From Echiichthys vipera (taxonomy: Eukaryota; Chordata; Actinopteri; Perciformes; Trachinidae), in NCBI GenBank assembly GCA_963691815.1, contig OY829648.1, positions 35,323,456-35,387,455 on the forward strand: a DNA stretch of 64,000 bases, written 5' to 3'. Each line of letters begins with the position of its first letter. The stretch's first letter is position 1. The translations under genes and the position numbers were made by a program. The notes beneath the pieces are model-generated. The model ran no database searches. It was not told the DNA's origin and saw only the letters and a program-made list of their open reading frames with translations. Of this stretch, positions 39,606-43,880 are shown piece by piece.

Positions 39606-41273
39606 CTCAAGCCCCCACCACAGAGACTTCCTGGTTGATCCAATCAGGAAGAGCCAAAAACTGCAGTTCTGAGTGTGGACTAGGGGCAGGTTTGATAATA
39701 GGGCAGTTTCTCATTAAACCCCATCTTAAACAGGCCGTTTTCACAGCATCATTAAACCCTGAGAGGTTTTTGTTCCTTTGTTGTTATATTTTCTTTTCTT
39801 CCATCATTTAAGCTAGTTATTGTTCTGTTTAGTTTAATTACATAAATTTAAATCTATATGATCACTGTGAAAAACTACAGATATTTAAGTCATTATGTAA
39901 GCATGAAAAATGTAAAACAGCAGATCAAATAAACAGCAGTCACCCAAACCTGATCAGCTCAGAGGTTTATTTGGCCAGAGGACACACAGGGAGGTCAAAT
40001 AAGCTTTAATTCGATTCAATTCAATTGAATTTTATTTATAGTGCCAAATCATAACAAAACTTTTCTCAGGACACTTTACAGAGTAGTGAAAGACCTTATG
40101 TGAAAGACCTCATGACTTATTTATGATTTACATAAACCCAGTAATTTCCCCGTAGAATACGTTGGCAACGAAAACCTTCCTTATAACAGGCAGGAACGCC
40201 GGACGGACCCAGCTCTATGGAGAACGGCCATCTGTCTTGACCGGTTGGGGAGGAAGAAAGGGAAAGAGAGAGAGAGATAAGAGATGGACAGATGGACATA
40301 GAGAGACAAAGACAGACAGACAGAGACGCTTCCAGAGATGCAAGCTACCAAAAAGTAACAGTAACTATAATAATATCTATAGTAATGTGAATATGACTTA
40401 TATGTTATGGCAGTTAATATAGCAGAATAGTAGAAACAAGCACAGCTAAGGTGATAGAATATGAAAATGCTAATAATTATGGTGGCAAACATGATCAATG
40501 ATGAGTAGCAAAAATAGCAGCTACGATACAGTGAGACATACCACTGATGGTGTTTTTATGGCTACAAATTTTATAGTTTATAAGACTAGTGATAGTATAT
40601 ATGCGTCATAGTGATAATAGTAGCAGGAAGCTAGCCGTGACTAACTTTAGTGTGCAGCAATAATGATATGTTGCTGTCATGTTTCTTAACGCACAAAAAA
40701 AGACAGAGGCAATAAGAGGATTGTGAGTTTAGCCAGCTGGCAGCTGGTACATTTCATTCACCTTTTTTCAGCTTTTGTTGTGGTGACCTCAGCCTGACAA
40801 TTCACTAAATGATACAGTTGGATAAGAGCCGTGCCGTTTTATTAATCAAACTTTGATCTCCCTAAATGAAATGTTGGAACAACTGTGCTTCAACTGTGTA
40901 CAACTACTATAATGATGTGAAGCCCAATTGTTAAACAAAGACCATGCTCAGGGAGGATGCTTAAGATGAAAAACACAACATCTAAGAAGAAGTGGTCTTT
41001 CTCAGGTCATGTTCAGATTGCTCAGGTTCCAGGCAGGAATGAGCCGGACAGTGCTGGAGAGCTCAACTACAGCTACCTCTTCAACACGCTGGAAAACCAT
41101 GACTACCAGGGCTACATTGGCTGTGAATACAAGCCACAAGGTGAGTGCTCTTTTTATTTCATTCAAATAAAGAACCCAACAATCCATGTTTATAATTGTC
41201 TCTGTCCACTTTAGGCTCCACAGAGGAGGGTCTGGGTTGGATCCAAGATTACTGTGCACACAGCAAGGGCTGA
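1717..41273 (+). CDS. HYI: Hydroxypyruvate isomerase-like protein, complete eight-exon gene
   Basis: Eight exons with matching splice phases give 819 coding bases (272 residues plus stop), close to the human protein of about 277. Exons: 1717-1915, 1990-2101, 9614-9728, 15194-15272, 38422-38471, 38563-38632, 41006-41140, 41215-41273. The protein begins MAPLKFCANISWLF. It carries the blocks expected of this xylose-isomerase-like TIM-barrel family: GLIEPINTR with a metal-ligand Glu, DVFHWQIMDG with a metal-ligand Asp, HVQIAQVPGR, and GCEYKP with the second active-site Glu. By homology to bacterial Hyi it would interconvert hydroxypyruvate and tartronate semialdehyde in the cytosol; the vertebrate role is not settled. 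No stop or frameshift is seen. The gene spans 39.6 kb because introns 2, 3 and 4 are filled with transposons. It converges on SZT2. Confidence 0.95.
1990..2101 (+). CDS. HYI: HYI exon 2
   Basis: Acceptor AG at 1988-1989 and donor GT at 2102. It reads DVKKGDLGLAAVPGRE through YARALDCK. Phase 1 in, phase 2 out. Intron 1 is only 74 bp, in strong contrast to the later introns. Confidence 0.95.
2102..2439. other. Start of HYI intron 2, no feature recognised
   Basis: AT-rich sequence with a T12 run near 2251-2262. I see no coding or repeat similarity I can name. Confidence 0.4.
2440..3235 (+). mobile_element. L1-type LINE 3' fragment
   Basis: Two overlapping frames (2507-2821 and 2659-2898) together read as the C-terminus of an L1-clade ORF2: IYPTNTFV, then after a frameshift FLECQYTLDFWKESE, which matches the terminal Cys/His-rich region. 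The AT-rich 3' UTR ends in an A-rich run near 3226-3232. It is 5'-truncated, which is typical of L1 retrotransposition. Confidence 0.6.
3240..3660 (-). mobile_element. Tc1/mariner transposase remnant
   Basis: Read on the minus strand, the stretch around 3340-3480 resembles the part of fish Tc1-like transposases that encodes the block before DNDPKHT, including the typical wording around 3365-3400. It is heavily mutated and no open frame survives. I identified it by recall of the fish Tc1 consensus, so the edges are approximate. Confidence 0.5.
3840..6955 (+). mobile_element. RTE-clade LINE, nearly full length but frameshifted
   Basis: A single-ORF LINE broken by several frameshifts and stops. 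The AP endonuclease runs about 4285-4992 (RAGVGILTN, LLGDFNAHVGNDGDTW, STDHHLVIS). The linker runs about 5000-5520. The reverse transcriptase lies at 5536-6470: GKAPGIDEIRPEML, YMYFVDLEKAYDRDPREILW with the first catalytic Asp, GLRQGCALSPILF, and LLFADDVVLVALS with the catalytic Asp pair. The thumb and C-terminus run 6463-6855. The element ends without poly-A in a short GATGA repeat near 6945-6958, as RTE elements do. It is probably Rex3/RTEX-like, but the subclade is uncertain. Its 3' tail recurs at about 58977-59030. Confidence 0.85.
7003..7245 (+). mobile_element. L1 ORF1 N-terminal fragment
   Basis: An open frame starting MMASNEALLDAMQHMKSKLY and continuing with heptad-like Leu/Met spacing (DLKLDQLQTSVNSLQ) resembles the coiled-coil start of a fish L1 ORF1 protein. 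Similarity stops near 7245, where a different repeat begins on the other strand. Confidence 0.45.
7246..7520 (-). mobile_element. Two copies of a LINE reverse-transcriptase segment
   Basis: On the minus strand 7428-7510 reads FRVNHSTETALIKMTNDLL, and on past it SVLVLIDLSAA, the RT region around catalytic motif A. A second, diverged copy of the same segment (FRMNHSTENALVKMTNDLL) lies downstream on that strand at 7246-7340. The HSTE-AL wording is typical of fish L2/CR1-superclade LINEs. Confidence 0.6.
7560..8135 (-). mobile_element. L2/CR1-type LINE 3' end
   Basis: On the minus strand 8130-7945 reads SLFSGRLLLPKCRTNRLKNS and then AITLYNSSL, the C-terminal motif of this LINE group. It is followed by an AT-rich 3' UTR down to about 7560. 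The same C-terminal pattern is seen at 53860-53920 in the better preserved element. Confidence 0.55.
8136..8280 (+). mobile_element. Short L1-type ORF2 C-terminal fragment
   Basis: The + strand carries a decayed tail that could read FNQTWDPLLAF-like residues near 8180-8215, as at the C-terminus of fish L1 ORF2. It is short and disrupted. Confidence 0.3.
8281..8296. repeat. Poly-C tract (C16)
   Basis: Sixteen consecutive C residues, followed by a T-rich stretch up to about 8400. Confidence 0.95.
8400..8760 (-). mobile_element. Ty3/gypsy reverse-transcriptase fragment
   Basis: On the minus strand 8760-8675 reads LLKEGIIKPINAAPWISNLV. Then 8590-8480 reads FHGPMAFSKLDLSS, the region leading to the first RT catalytic Asp of a gypsy element, with frame breaks between. 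It is a small isolated piece, distinct from the chromovirus at 10695. Confidence 0.6.
8765..9175 (+). mobile_element. DNA-transposon end encoding a Myb/SANT-like domain, copy A
   Basis: This segment is nearly identical over about 400 bp to 34335-34735. It begins with GCTCACACTGTCCTT, is CpG-rich, and then opens a frame at 9044 reading KGSRWCDAEVECLLQIWSD. That is a trihelix/Myb-SANT-like DNA-binding domain of the type carried by PIF/Harbinger and related transposons. The homology ends near 9175, before a transposase. The superfamily is uncertain. Confidence 0.6.
9325..9440 (+). mobile_element. Teleost LINE/SINE 3' tail ending in ATGTA repeats
   Basis: The segment around 9385-9435 has the conserved tail found at the 3' end of fish L2-type LINEs and the SINEs that borrow it (GATAAAAGCG, then TAAATGAAATGTAATGTAATG-like repeats). 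The upstream SINE or LINE body is not recognisable. Confidence 0.55.
9614..9728 (+). CDS. HYI: HYI exon 3
   Basis: It completes the Arg codon of exon 2, then reads IHLMAGRVPMGSHRM to AADILSK. Acceptor at 9612-9613, donor GTAGGT at 9729. IHLMAGRVP is a family hallmark. Confidence 0.95.
9729..10511. other. HYI intron 3, first part; no named feature
   Basis: AT-rich. A block at about 9920-10010 contains a phrase about 'ccaatgtggctagtgg' with a partial inverted echo (actagccac); it looks like an old repeat but I cannot name it. Confidence 0.4.
10512..10690 (-). mobile_element. 5'-truncated LINE 3' end (antisense)
   Basis: The tandem CAGAATC-type motif at 10516-10540 followed by a decayed 'actttattgatccc' phrase is the reverse complement of the terminal repeat of fish L2/CR1-type LINEs. 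It is comparable in type to the 3' end at 54555-54604. Confidence 0.5.
10695..13895 (+). mobile_element. Ty3/gypsy chromovirus, 5'-truncated, with 3' LTR
   Basis: Pol domains in order are RT (10800-11640), RNase H (11690-11990), integrase (12080-12880) and chromodomain (13220-13370). RT has KLDLCNAYHLVRV and VYLDDILIFSKD. Integrase has the zinc-binding HHCC region (HPG at about 12165, CTVCARGK), then ALDFVTGLP, SDRGPQFTS and SNGQTERANQDLE, giving all three acidic residues. The chromodomain reads FQYLVDWEGYGPEERSW. Frames shift near 11690, 12300 and 12880. The 5' LTR, gag and protease are missing. RT joins RNase H near 11640 through a deletion that removes the first RNase H catalytic Asp region. 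It cannot be autonomous. Confidence 0.92.
13494..13895 (+). repeat. 3' LTR of the chromovirus
   Basis: About 402 bp beginning TGTTACAC and ending TTCGTGACA, directly after the chromodomain frame. ATTAAA at 13810 could be its polyadenylation signal. No second copy exists in the window, so the edges rest on the TG...CA ends and position. Confidence 0.6.
13900..15065 (+). mobile_element. L2/CR1-superclade LINE endonuclease fragment, 3'-truncated
   Basis: An open frame at 13969-14919 (316 residues) reads as the C-terminal half of an AP endonuclease and the linker to RT: VGCYRPPSATAETL, VLVGDFNWDWFSPVSG, LIDLLVTNMP, NDMSDHCVIGAV, SPWLTAELTGLLHKRNQLW. After a stop, 14960-15062 begins an RT (FSVAEVLMALKDLDP, NSAGPDNLPP) and is then cut off. 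Loss of the 3' end is unusual for a LINE copy and implies later deletion. It starts immediately after the gypsy LTR. Confidence 0.75.
15194..15272 (+). CDS. HYI: HYI exon 4
   Basis: Phase 0 in, phase 1 out. It reads EGITGLIEPINTRITDPRY to SPHQ and carries the first conserved metal-binding Glu (LIEPIN). Donor GTAAGA at 15273. Confidence 0.95.
15273..16637. other. HYI intron 4, first part; nothing recognised
   Basis: Roughly 1.4 kb without coding similarity or a repeat I can name. Short open frames near 16250-16490 on both strands show no domain. Confidence 0.4.
16638..17060. repeat. 56-58-bp minisatellite, about 7 copies
   Basis: Head-to-tail units start at 16638, 16695, 16752, 16808, 16864, 16920, 16976 and 17034 (last partial). 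The core is TGACATGAAGGTAAACAC then TTTACTGTCATTCTGTC and a TATAAAACTC end. The middle copies are nearly identical and the outer ones diverged. Confidence 0.9.
17464..18200 (+). mobile_element. L1 ORF1 remnant
   Basis: 17572-17770 reads a coiled-coil start (MAAITDLLEQPLTAL, STLEAKLDHVHTTVSDHAL). After a frame break 17790-17860 reads KLESRSRRHNIRVVTLPES, the RNA-recognition-like core of L1 ORF1 proteins. 18090-18180 carries the C-terminal region (TEEKAFITSTGIDLM). Several stops interrupt it. It runs up against the retroviral LTR at 18456. Confidence 0.65.
18459..18764 (-). repeat. 3' LTR, truncated (outer 306 bp of U3)
   Basis: It matches 32704-33010 with about a dozen substitutions and a one-base indel. 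On the minus strand it begins TGTCAAAATAAC directly after the polypurine tract. Similarity ends at 18456, where L1-type sequence begins, so the remainder of the LTR is absent. Confidence 0.8.
18754..18945 (-). CDS. Short acidic frame at the retroviral 3' end
   Basis: 63 residues with no recognised domain. The composition is acidic in the middle (IIIDDDDQN), and the frame runs over the polypurine tract into the LTR. The position between env and the 3' LTR is where complex retroviruses place accessory genes. I infer nothing about function; it could be a chance frame. Confidence 0.3.
   Translation of the reverse strand: MEDESAERAGTPCLDEEQEKKYPLVVSAITPEDSDSLIIIDDDDQNSNLGNQAGIDLKEGVSK
18765..18774 (-). 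promoter_or_regulatory. Polypurine tract
   Basis: Minus-strand AAGGAGGGGG directly abuts the TG of the 3' LTR, the position and composition expected of the plus-strand primer of a retrovirus. Confidence 0.75.
19156..19219. repeat. 14-bp tandem repeat, 4.6 copies
   Basis: Units of TTGGCCTCCCGGTG start at 19156, 19170, 19184 and 19198, plus a partial at 19212. The unit is not a multiple of three, so it shifts the frame of the retroviral downstream region. Confidence 0.9.
19331..19663 (-). CDS. Unrecognised retroviral downstream frame, 110 residues
   Basis: It begins MARRIVCLRDIFIVPPVPF and contains HLTDGRFVVIG near residue 73. No domain recognised. It lies downstream of env on the retroviral strand, between the nested LINE and the polypurine tract. 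About 45 bp of it (19417-19461) recurs in imperfect form at 19240-19285. It ends in a proline run caused by a G-rich tract at 19375-19390 on the + strand. Confidence 0.35.
   Translation of the reverse strand: MARRIVCLRDIFIVPPVPFGEVVELESTAKTIANTLTKNIVTSISFQEGENHGTYAKMWVYPEGERVSTLHLTDGRFVVIGQRLLPQGGVLPPPPPHNTQGKNPAPRLSV
19880..23510 (+). mobile_element. L2-like LINE nested in the retrovirus
   Basis: The 5' edge is approximate. 20290-20480 reads an N-terminal leader of this family (LLQYTAAELHRLR). The AP endonuclease lies at 20590-21360 (LLTDRKFDFLCLTETWQQ, VIMLGDFNIHMDNINL, ITDHLLLSFTV). The RT frame at 21588-23366 is an uninterrupted 592 residues: LDLSAAFDTISHTILLNRL, GVPQGSVLGPLLF, FHCFADDTQLYLSS, YLSELLNIATPSRSLR. 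Frameshifts separate the leader, endonuclease and RT frames near 20600 and 21400-21600. The 3' end is a short ATT repeat (23498-23510). An intact RT frame makes it younger than the retrovirus that it splits. Confidence 0.88.
23580..25900 (-). pseudogene. Retroviral env region (broken)
   Basis: Several overlapping minus-strand frames follow the polymerase. The first (25862-25647) has a hydrophobic leader (VGVITVLLILYHYG). The middle (25362-24727, 211 residues) is rich in Pro/Thr and Cys with Asn-glycosylation sites (KNITYT). A later frame has NNWTCQ. The last (23957-23580) ends in a long hydrophobic segment near its C-terminus (VVAILLWGVGCGILSILCWL), as a membrane anchor would. The order leader, Cys-rich ectodomain, anchor fits an envelope glycoprotein, but I see no diagnostic fusion-subunit Cys motif. 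The assignment rests on position and profile. Frames are shifted repeatedly, so no intact product is encoded. Confidence 0.55.
26072..26554 (-). CDS. Unrecognised 160-residue retroviral frame
   Basis: Begins MKIRIAKGGSKPTSRF and stays open through FIIETVGYVLRCEWL to MWKNRATQ. Basic and moderately hydrophobic, without a known motif. It lies on the retroviral strand between integrase and env. It might be an accessory gene, or an env N-terminal exon. Confidence 0.4.
   Translation of the reverse strand: MKIRIAKGGSKPTSRFSLADSYLYPTPSWLRTEETDALDAQYVKSPMYSMLAALPFGPYDPEENRVRRKLLGRNECMIMVAKITPDFDDENRKMNIPPFIIETVGYVLRCEWLVTSLTERRIYQKGFHKRGELIVIQLRGEVIFNNFPGLYKMWKNRATQ
26632..26835 (-). CDS. Small frame with one membrane segment
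   Basis: A minus-strand open stretch of about 65 codons ending at TAA (26632-26634). A basic head (IKRPHGIKKNKP) is followed by a roughly 25-residue hydrophobic span (AMYIVVIVILVSGLISIYVG) and a basic tail. This is the profile of a small membrane protein or a retroviral leader peptide. It has no upstream ATG in frame, so it may need splicing or may be decayed. Confidence 0.3.
   Translation of the reverse strand, partial: QKYQVIKRPHGIKKNKPTTIDSGALALGAMYIVVIVILVSGLISIYVGAIKEGIVRSVIPRTKGNHG
26882..27118 (-). CDS. Unrecognised 78-residue retroviral-strand frame
   Basis: MASRAATPSAPEVTILVQI at the start and a Glu/Arg-rich tail. No motif. It may be the remains of the same accessory block as 27457-28056, or chance. 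Confidence 0.2.
   Translation of the reverse strand: MASRAATPSAPEVTILVQISMVRVPFRGVVSVGADISVVKEQPQELEPEERVPAVRRQWLGRLFFRKGSSLRGAQQKQ
27457..28056 (-). CDS. Cys-rich 199-residue frame after integrase, function unknown
   Basis: The longest open frame on the retroviral strand between integrase and env. It starts MGKQAHYEGARHEF. Residues about 30-85 hold paired cysteines: CALC, then CTC, then HYCHSCALQSC, a spacing that could bind zinc. The C-terminal half is acidic and Ser/Thr/Pro-rich, then ends LSKLLNC. I recognise no family. It might be a retroviral accessory gene or captured host sequence. It survives open in a provirus whose gag, pol and env are all broken. Confidence 0.5.
   Translation of the reverse strand: MGKQAHYEGARHEFRGMSYKPVKVMDAYICALCQTKLLPRIIFITQWDVQNARVEASECTCMWDGEFVHYCHSCALQSCVGRLLTIGSAKGWQVLRFLDPLDEIHIASGEVTEDESSAAADRPNEPGELATQGSPGVGPSAPTLYVLQNPSVSGTSEAKVKTGEKGLNLLDRVIQCAWPYDPWLCQVTPHYGLSKLLNC
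28443..29226 (-). pseudogene. Retroviral integrase (broken)
   Basis: 29143-28655 reads the integrase core: the zinc-binding CEVCGQYN, then VLVDSMSGYV with the first acidic residue, then LRTDNGTHFRN with the second. The frame is lost just after SPPYTPQAN, and the downstream part continues in another frame (28739-28443). The third catalytic acid is not in frame with the first two. It is therefore inactive as written. It is placed directly after RNase H, as in retroviral pol. Confidence 0.8.
29259..29819 (-). pseudogene. Retroviral RT thumb/RNase H region (broken)
   Basis: 29819-29514 reads the connection and the start of RNase H (RFVAEVNCEDEDAVV, TLWSYTLASVERKYTPEEK). The position of the first catalytic Asp appears as Asn. 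29477-29259 holds the later part (VVHQKAHAREGRHWQGNNE). The two pieces are in different frames. Confidence 0.7.
29774..30487 (-). pseudogene. Retroviral reverse transcriptase (broken)
   Basis: 30223-29774 carries the palm: QRLPQGYRNSPNVFQ, and the catalytic box as VTIYIDHVII, where the usual second Asp of the box reads His. Then KLNLKKCQFGQFQVDYLGF. An upstream part (30487-30254) is in another frame and contains stops. Catalytically dead as written. Confidence 0.8.
30613..31011 (-). pseudogene. Retroviral aspartic protease region
   Basis: A 132-residue frame, in the same reading frame as gag, with the active-site box as YLVDFGAEVSM; the residue after the catalytic Asp is Phe where Thr or Ser is usual. 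A later hydrophobic block (YGIWRGIVWIIG) fits the C-terminal part of a retropepsin. Followed by the RT. Confidence 0.65.
31063..32110 (-). pseudogene. Retroviral gag region
   Basis: Two minus-strand frames (down to 31945, and 31932-31063) are in the same phase and separated by one stop, so gag is about 350 residues with a single in-frame stop. The second part is rich in charged residues (SDISEDERDEQL) with a Leu-rich helical stretch (KEKEQLVDYLKKAW). I see no clear CCHC zinc knuckle; basic Lys/Pro-rich sequence occupies the C-terminus. The gag identity is by position after the primer site. Confidence 0.55.
32115..32132 (-). promoter_or_regulatory. Primer binding site, tRNA-Lys type
   Basis: Minus-strand TGGCGCCCAACGTGGAGC differs by one base from the site complementary to tRNA-Lys1,2, which spumaviruses and some other retroviruses use. 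It marks the inner edge of the 5' LTR at about 32133. Confidence 0.8.
32133..33010 (-). repeat. 5' LTR (about 878 bp)
   Basis: The outer edge is the TG at 33010 on the minus strand. The inner edge is set by the primer site. Only 32704-33010 has a partner in the window (18459-18764). AATAAA on the minus strand near 32545-32553 could be the polyadenylation signal. The inner 570 bp has no second copy here because the 3' LTR is truncated. Confidence 0.6.
32876..33522. repeat. 323-bp tandem duplication of LTR edge plus flank
   Basis: Unit 1 is 32876-33198 and unit 2 is 33199-33522. Each holds the outer 135 bp of the LTR followed by 189 bp of flanking DNA. I find two substitutions and one extra T between the units, so it is much younger than the split of the two LTRs. 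Confidence 0.92.
33523..34334. other. HYI intron 4; mostly unrecognised
   Basis: AT-rich to 34000. 34200-34330 contains a Lys/Arg/Gln-rich reading (PDKEKARQNRCG) that might be the start of an L1 ORF1, split by the next element. Low certainty. Confidence 0.3.
34335..34735 (+). mobile_element. DNA-transposon end encoding a Myb/SANT-like domain, copy B
   Basis: Second copy of the 8765-9175 segment in the same orientation, highly similar over about 400 bp with scattered CpG-type differences. It again opens into KGSRWCDAEVECL- like coding (34632-34720) and breaks off at the same place, shortly after the Myb-like start. Confidence 0.65.
34816..36010 (+). mobile_element. L1-type LINE ORF2 reverse-transcriptase fragment
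   Basis: 34816-35283 reads an L1 RT: LAKVLTLRLQSIVSSIIS, then after a shift VALDAEKTFERVEWGFLF (motif A) and RQGCPLSPLLFNIAIEPLA. 35290-35340 holds a decayed ADD box region (LSLYADDLLS-like). 35425-35815 continues FNYLGLFITSTFRDLFQ and AGRVNLIKMVILPKFLYLF. It is cut off near 36010 in a CA-rich stretch. Confidence 0.8.
36011..38421. other. HYI intron 4, last part; unrecognised
   Basis: About 2.4 kb without a coding signal. Composition suggests an old LTR-type or other repeat around 36950-38140, but I find no paired ends or known motif. The minus strand has an AATAAA-like signal near 37110. Confidence 0.3.
38422..38471 (+). CDS. HYI: HYI exon 5
   Basis: A 50-bp exon reading AAAILEKVGKPNIRLQM, phase 1 in and phase 0 out, donor GTGGGT at 38472. 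It lies 23.1 kb downstream of exon 4. Confidence 0.93.
38563..38632 (+). CDS. HYI: HYI exon 6
   Basis: It reads DVFHWQIMDGNLTQNIHKYF to PII. It holds the Asp and His of the active-site block. Acceptor TTTCAG at 38557-38562, donor GTGAGT at 38633. Confidence 0.94.
38633..40009. other. HYI intron 6, first part
   Basis: No gene seen. It contains a (TG)14 microsatellite at 39577-39604; otherwise AT-rich and unremarkable. Confidence 0.5.
39577..39604. repeat. (TG)14 microsatellite
   Basis: A perfect dinucleotide tract in HYI intron 6. Confidence 0.97.
40010..40330 (-). mobile_element. Teleost LINE/SINE-type 3' tail (antisense)
   Basis: Begins with the fish repeat phrase TCAATTGAATTTTATTTATA, followed by the decayed blocks that normally go with it: a 'cactttacagag' block (40070), an 'acaggcaggaacg' block (40185), a 'gaccggttgggg' block (40237), and then a purine-rich GAGA stretch. 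A second tail with the same phrases lies in reverse orientation at 55920-56185. Confidence 0.6.
40345..40505 (-). repeat. Interspersed repeat, inverted partner of 56296-56433
   Basis: The segment with ATAATATCTATAGTAATGTG and the following 'cataacatata' and 'gtgatagaatatga' blocks matches 56296-56433 in reverse complement with few differences. Confidence 0.8.
41006..41140 (+). CDS. HYI: HYI exon 7
   Basis: It reads HVQIAQVPGRNEPDS, GELNYSYLF and YIGCEYKPQ. It includes the PGR-x-EP block and the last conserved Glu. Donor GTGAGT at 41141. Confidence 0.95.
41215..41273 (+). CDS. HYI: HYI exon 8 with stop
   Basis: The terminal exon reads STEEGLGWIQDYCAHSKG followed by TGA at 41271. The C-terminus is a little shorter than in mammals. 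Confidence 0.93.
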
Positions 41274-41492
41274 GCAAATGTGTCCAACCGTGAAGCAGGA
41301 AAGTGCTCTGTTTCATGTCATGCTTTTTTTACTTCTCAACCTCTTCTACTGTTCTCACCTGGAGTCACACTTTTTTCTTTTTCCTTTCAAGTATGGAAAC
41401 AAGACTCCAGGTTGAAACCTAGAATATGACTTATGGTCCAGACAAAAATATTAACATAAAGAATGTGTGTAAAATGTAATGCAGGACAAAAA

Positions 41493-41498
41493 AATAAA
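41493..41498 (+). terminator. Candidate HYI polyadenylation signal
   Basis: AATAAA 220 bp after the HYI stop codon. It is the first canonical hexamer downstream, but in an A-rich context, so it is only a candidate. Confidence 0.4.
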
Positions 41499-42663
41499 TA
41501 ATTTCTGAGTATCCTTTTATAAATTTAGGTGATTAGTTTGTGGATCTTTGGGGCAGAAAGGATGAACAACAACCCAAATTTGCATTAAGTTAGGACGTTG
41601 TATAAATGTAAATAATACAAGAATACAATGATTTCCACCTAAATTCAATTAAATACACTACAAAGACACGATATTTATGTTCAAACTGATCAACTTTATT
41701 GTATTTTACAAATATTCACTCATTTTAAATTTCCGCAACACGGTCCAAAAAAGCTGTGTTGTTTGATGGAAATGTTTTGAGAGTGTTGGGAGAATTTTGC
41801 ATAAAAAATGTCATTCTGGCCTGAACCTCTCAGCTCAGGTGCGTGTGCGTGTGCGAGTGAGTGAGTGAGTGAGTGATTCTAAGAACCAAGTCAGTTATCG
41901 CTGTATGACAAACCTTATGTGTCAGAATGCCATGTTTGTCTGGACTGTTGAGTGTCAAGTAATTTATTGTAGAGGTGTATCAGTAGTTATATTACTACAT
42001 GTTTTACTATGTGTCCATGTAAAAAAAACAATTTAAATCATTCTCATTCATCCTACTGCTTTATTTAGCATTTCACATACTGTATAAAGTGTTCAGTACA
42101 TATATGATATACTGTACATTATACAGTAGACAGTGCAGTTCTTATATAACAGTGAAAATGCTAAGGGCTAACTGTTACTGTTCACATTTAGCATGATGAA
42201 TATCCAGTGTTTAACATTCAGACTGAGTTCTCAAAACAGTTATATCTTCAATTTACATCAACTCAAACATTTGCTTTTCTTCCAGTGTAGACTCTCAGGC
42301 TGTTGGGGATGTGGTTAATGAAGGGATCACAGCGGATGTCAAGCCTTAAAGGTTGTTGTATCGGGCTGGCTGCATCCCCTCTTGTAAATTGGGGTATGAT
42401 TACCAGCCGCACCGTTTCAGAATATCGGAACACAAGTCAAACTCACTGAACATGCTTTGGAAACATTCGGCTCTGATGACATGTGGCAGGCTATTATGCA
42501 AATCATGAAAGTTAATATGGCTGATTTTCTTTCTTATGAAAGGCAATTTCACATTTGTCACATTTCTCCAAACTGACTCAGGCACTTTCACATCATAGCA
42601 TCAGCAGTGTGTTTCCAAAGATGCACAGCTGATGGAATGACACGAGCAGTACTGCAAAGGCCT

Positions 42664-42686
<23 letters not shown>
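42664..42686. repeat. Poly-G tract (G23)
   Basis: Twenty-three consecutive G residues between the two host genes. Could fold as a G-quadruplex; likely length-polymorphic. Confidence 0.95.
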
Positions 42687-42694
<8 letters not shown>

Positions 42695-43029
42695 TCAAAG
42701 TGGGAAACAGGTTTGACACATTTGAAAGAAATAAAAATAGCTGTCCCACTCTGCACACTGACGTATCAGCTGTCTCTCACTTAAAGTACTGATCTGGTAT
42801 GAAGAGCTAGCAAAGTGCTATCACAAGGCACGAGATCCAAGAGAATGCAGAGCTGTTAATGAAGCTGGATGATGAAACTTGGGCTTTTATTTACAAAGAA
42901 GTGTCCCATTTAGTCAATCTAAACTGCTCATGTACATTTCAGATATTTCTGTCAAAGATGACGGATACATGTGTCCTTCACAGTCACATCATCTCAATAA
43001 TATTAATAATAATAATAATCTGTCAGAGA

Positions 43030-43230
43030 ACAGGACTCTCCTCCAGAGCTGATCCCTGCTGACATCGAGCGTGAGGCGGGGGACACCCTGGACAGGATGC
43101 TAGTCTATCACAGGGCACATAGAGACAAACAGATACAGACAACCATTCAAACTCACATCTACGGGCAATTTAGAGTCATTAATTAACCTAACATGTACAT
43201 GTCTTTGGACTGAATTTCAAGTTTGTAAAA
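43030..43230 (+). mobile_element. Common teleost interspersed repeat fragment
   Basis: Contains the widespread fish repeat phrases 'ggcgggggacaccctggacagg', 'gctagtctatcacagggc' and 'acgggcaatttagagtca' in the usual order. Element class not certain. Confidence 0.55.
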
Positions 43231-43574
43231 AAACATATTCCCTGACATTTTCATGTATTCTGTATTCTTCATGTATTCTGATGAATAATTATGAAGCAAA
43301 CATGCAATGTGATGGATCCTGATGCAGCTGGTCTCTTTTCCAATGTAGTTACAAGATGACGGTTAAAGTCATTGTTTCATTCATTCTGTGGCCCTGTGTG
43401 TGCGTTCTAAAGCCGTGCAGACACTGTGCAGGTTGATCCCAGCCCAACCCTGGAATTGTCAGATGGCTTGACTTTGACGTTGAGTTTCATAGCTGTTTTT
43501 GAATAAATAAAATAGACTAGGAGGTCCAGTGTGAGCTCCACATCATAGCCACTCACATGATCCATACAGTGTGA

Positions 43575-43880
43575 ATAGAGCTGCAACGATGAGTCAATTA
43601 CTCAATTAGTTGTCAACTACTGAATTAATCACCAAATATTTTCATTACCAATTGATTGTTTTGAGTCATATTTTTTAAAAGTAGAAATTCTCTGATTGCA
43701 GTTTCTTAAGTGTGACTATTTTCTGCTTCCTGAATAAAGCAGAATATCTTTGAGTTGATCTGAGGATGTAATCTTGGGCTTTGGTAAACACTGATCCACA
43801 TTTTTCAACATTTTATCACATTTTATTGAGAAAACAACTAATCAAAAAAAGAATGGATAGTTACAGCCCTAAATGTGTTC
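43575..43880. mobile_element. hAT-like MITE
   Basis: About 300 bp starting GAGCTGCAACGATGAGTCAA and ending in the rough reverse complement of that phrase (GGATAGTTACAGCCCT). The interior 'ttgattgttttgagtca' and 'gattgcagtttcttaag' blocks are typical of an abundant fish non-autonomous element. The ends are imperfect inverted repeats. Confidence 0.5.

Larger units (their letters stand above)
41274..43029. other. HYI 3' UTR and intergenic DNA
   Basis: No gene seen between the HYI stop and the repeats at 43030. It includes a short GAGT tandem tract (41855-41874) and a G23 run (42664-42686). Confidence 0.5.
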
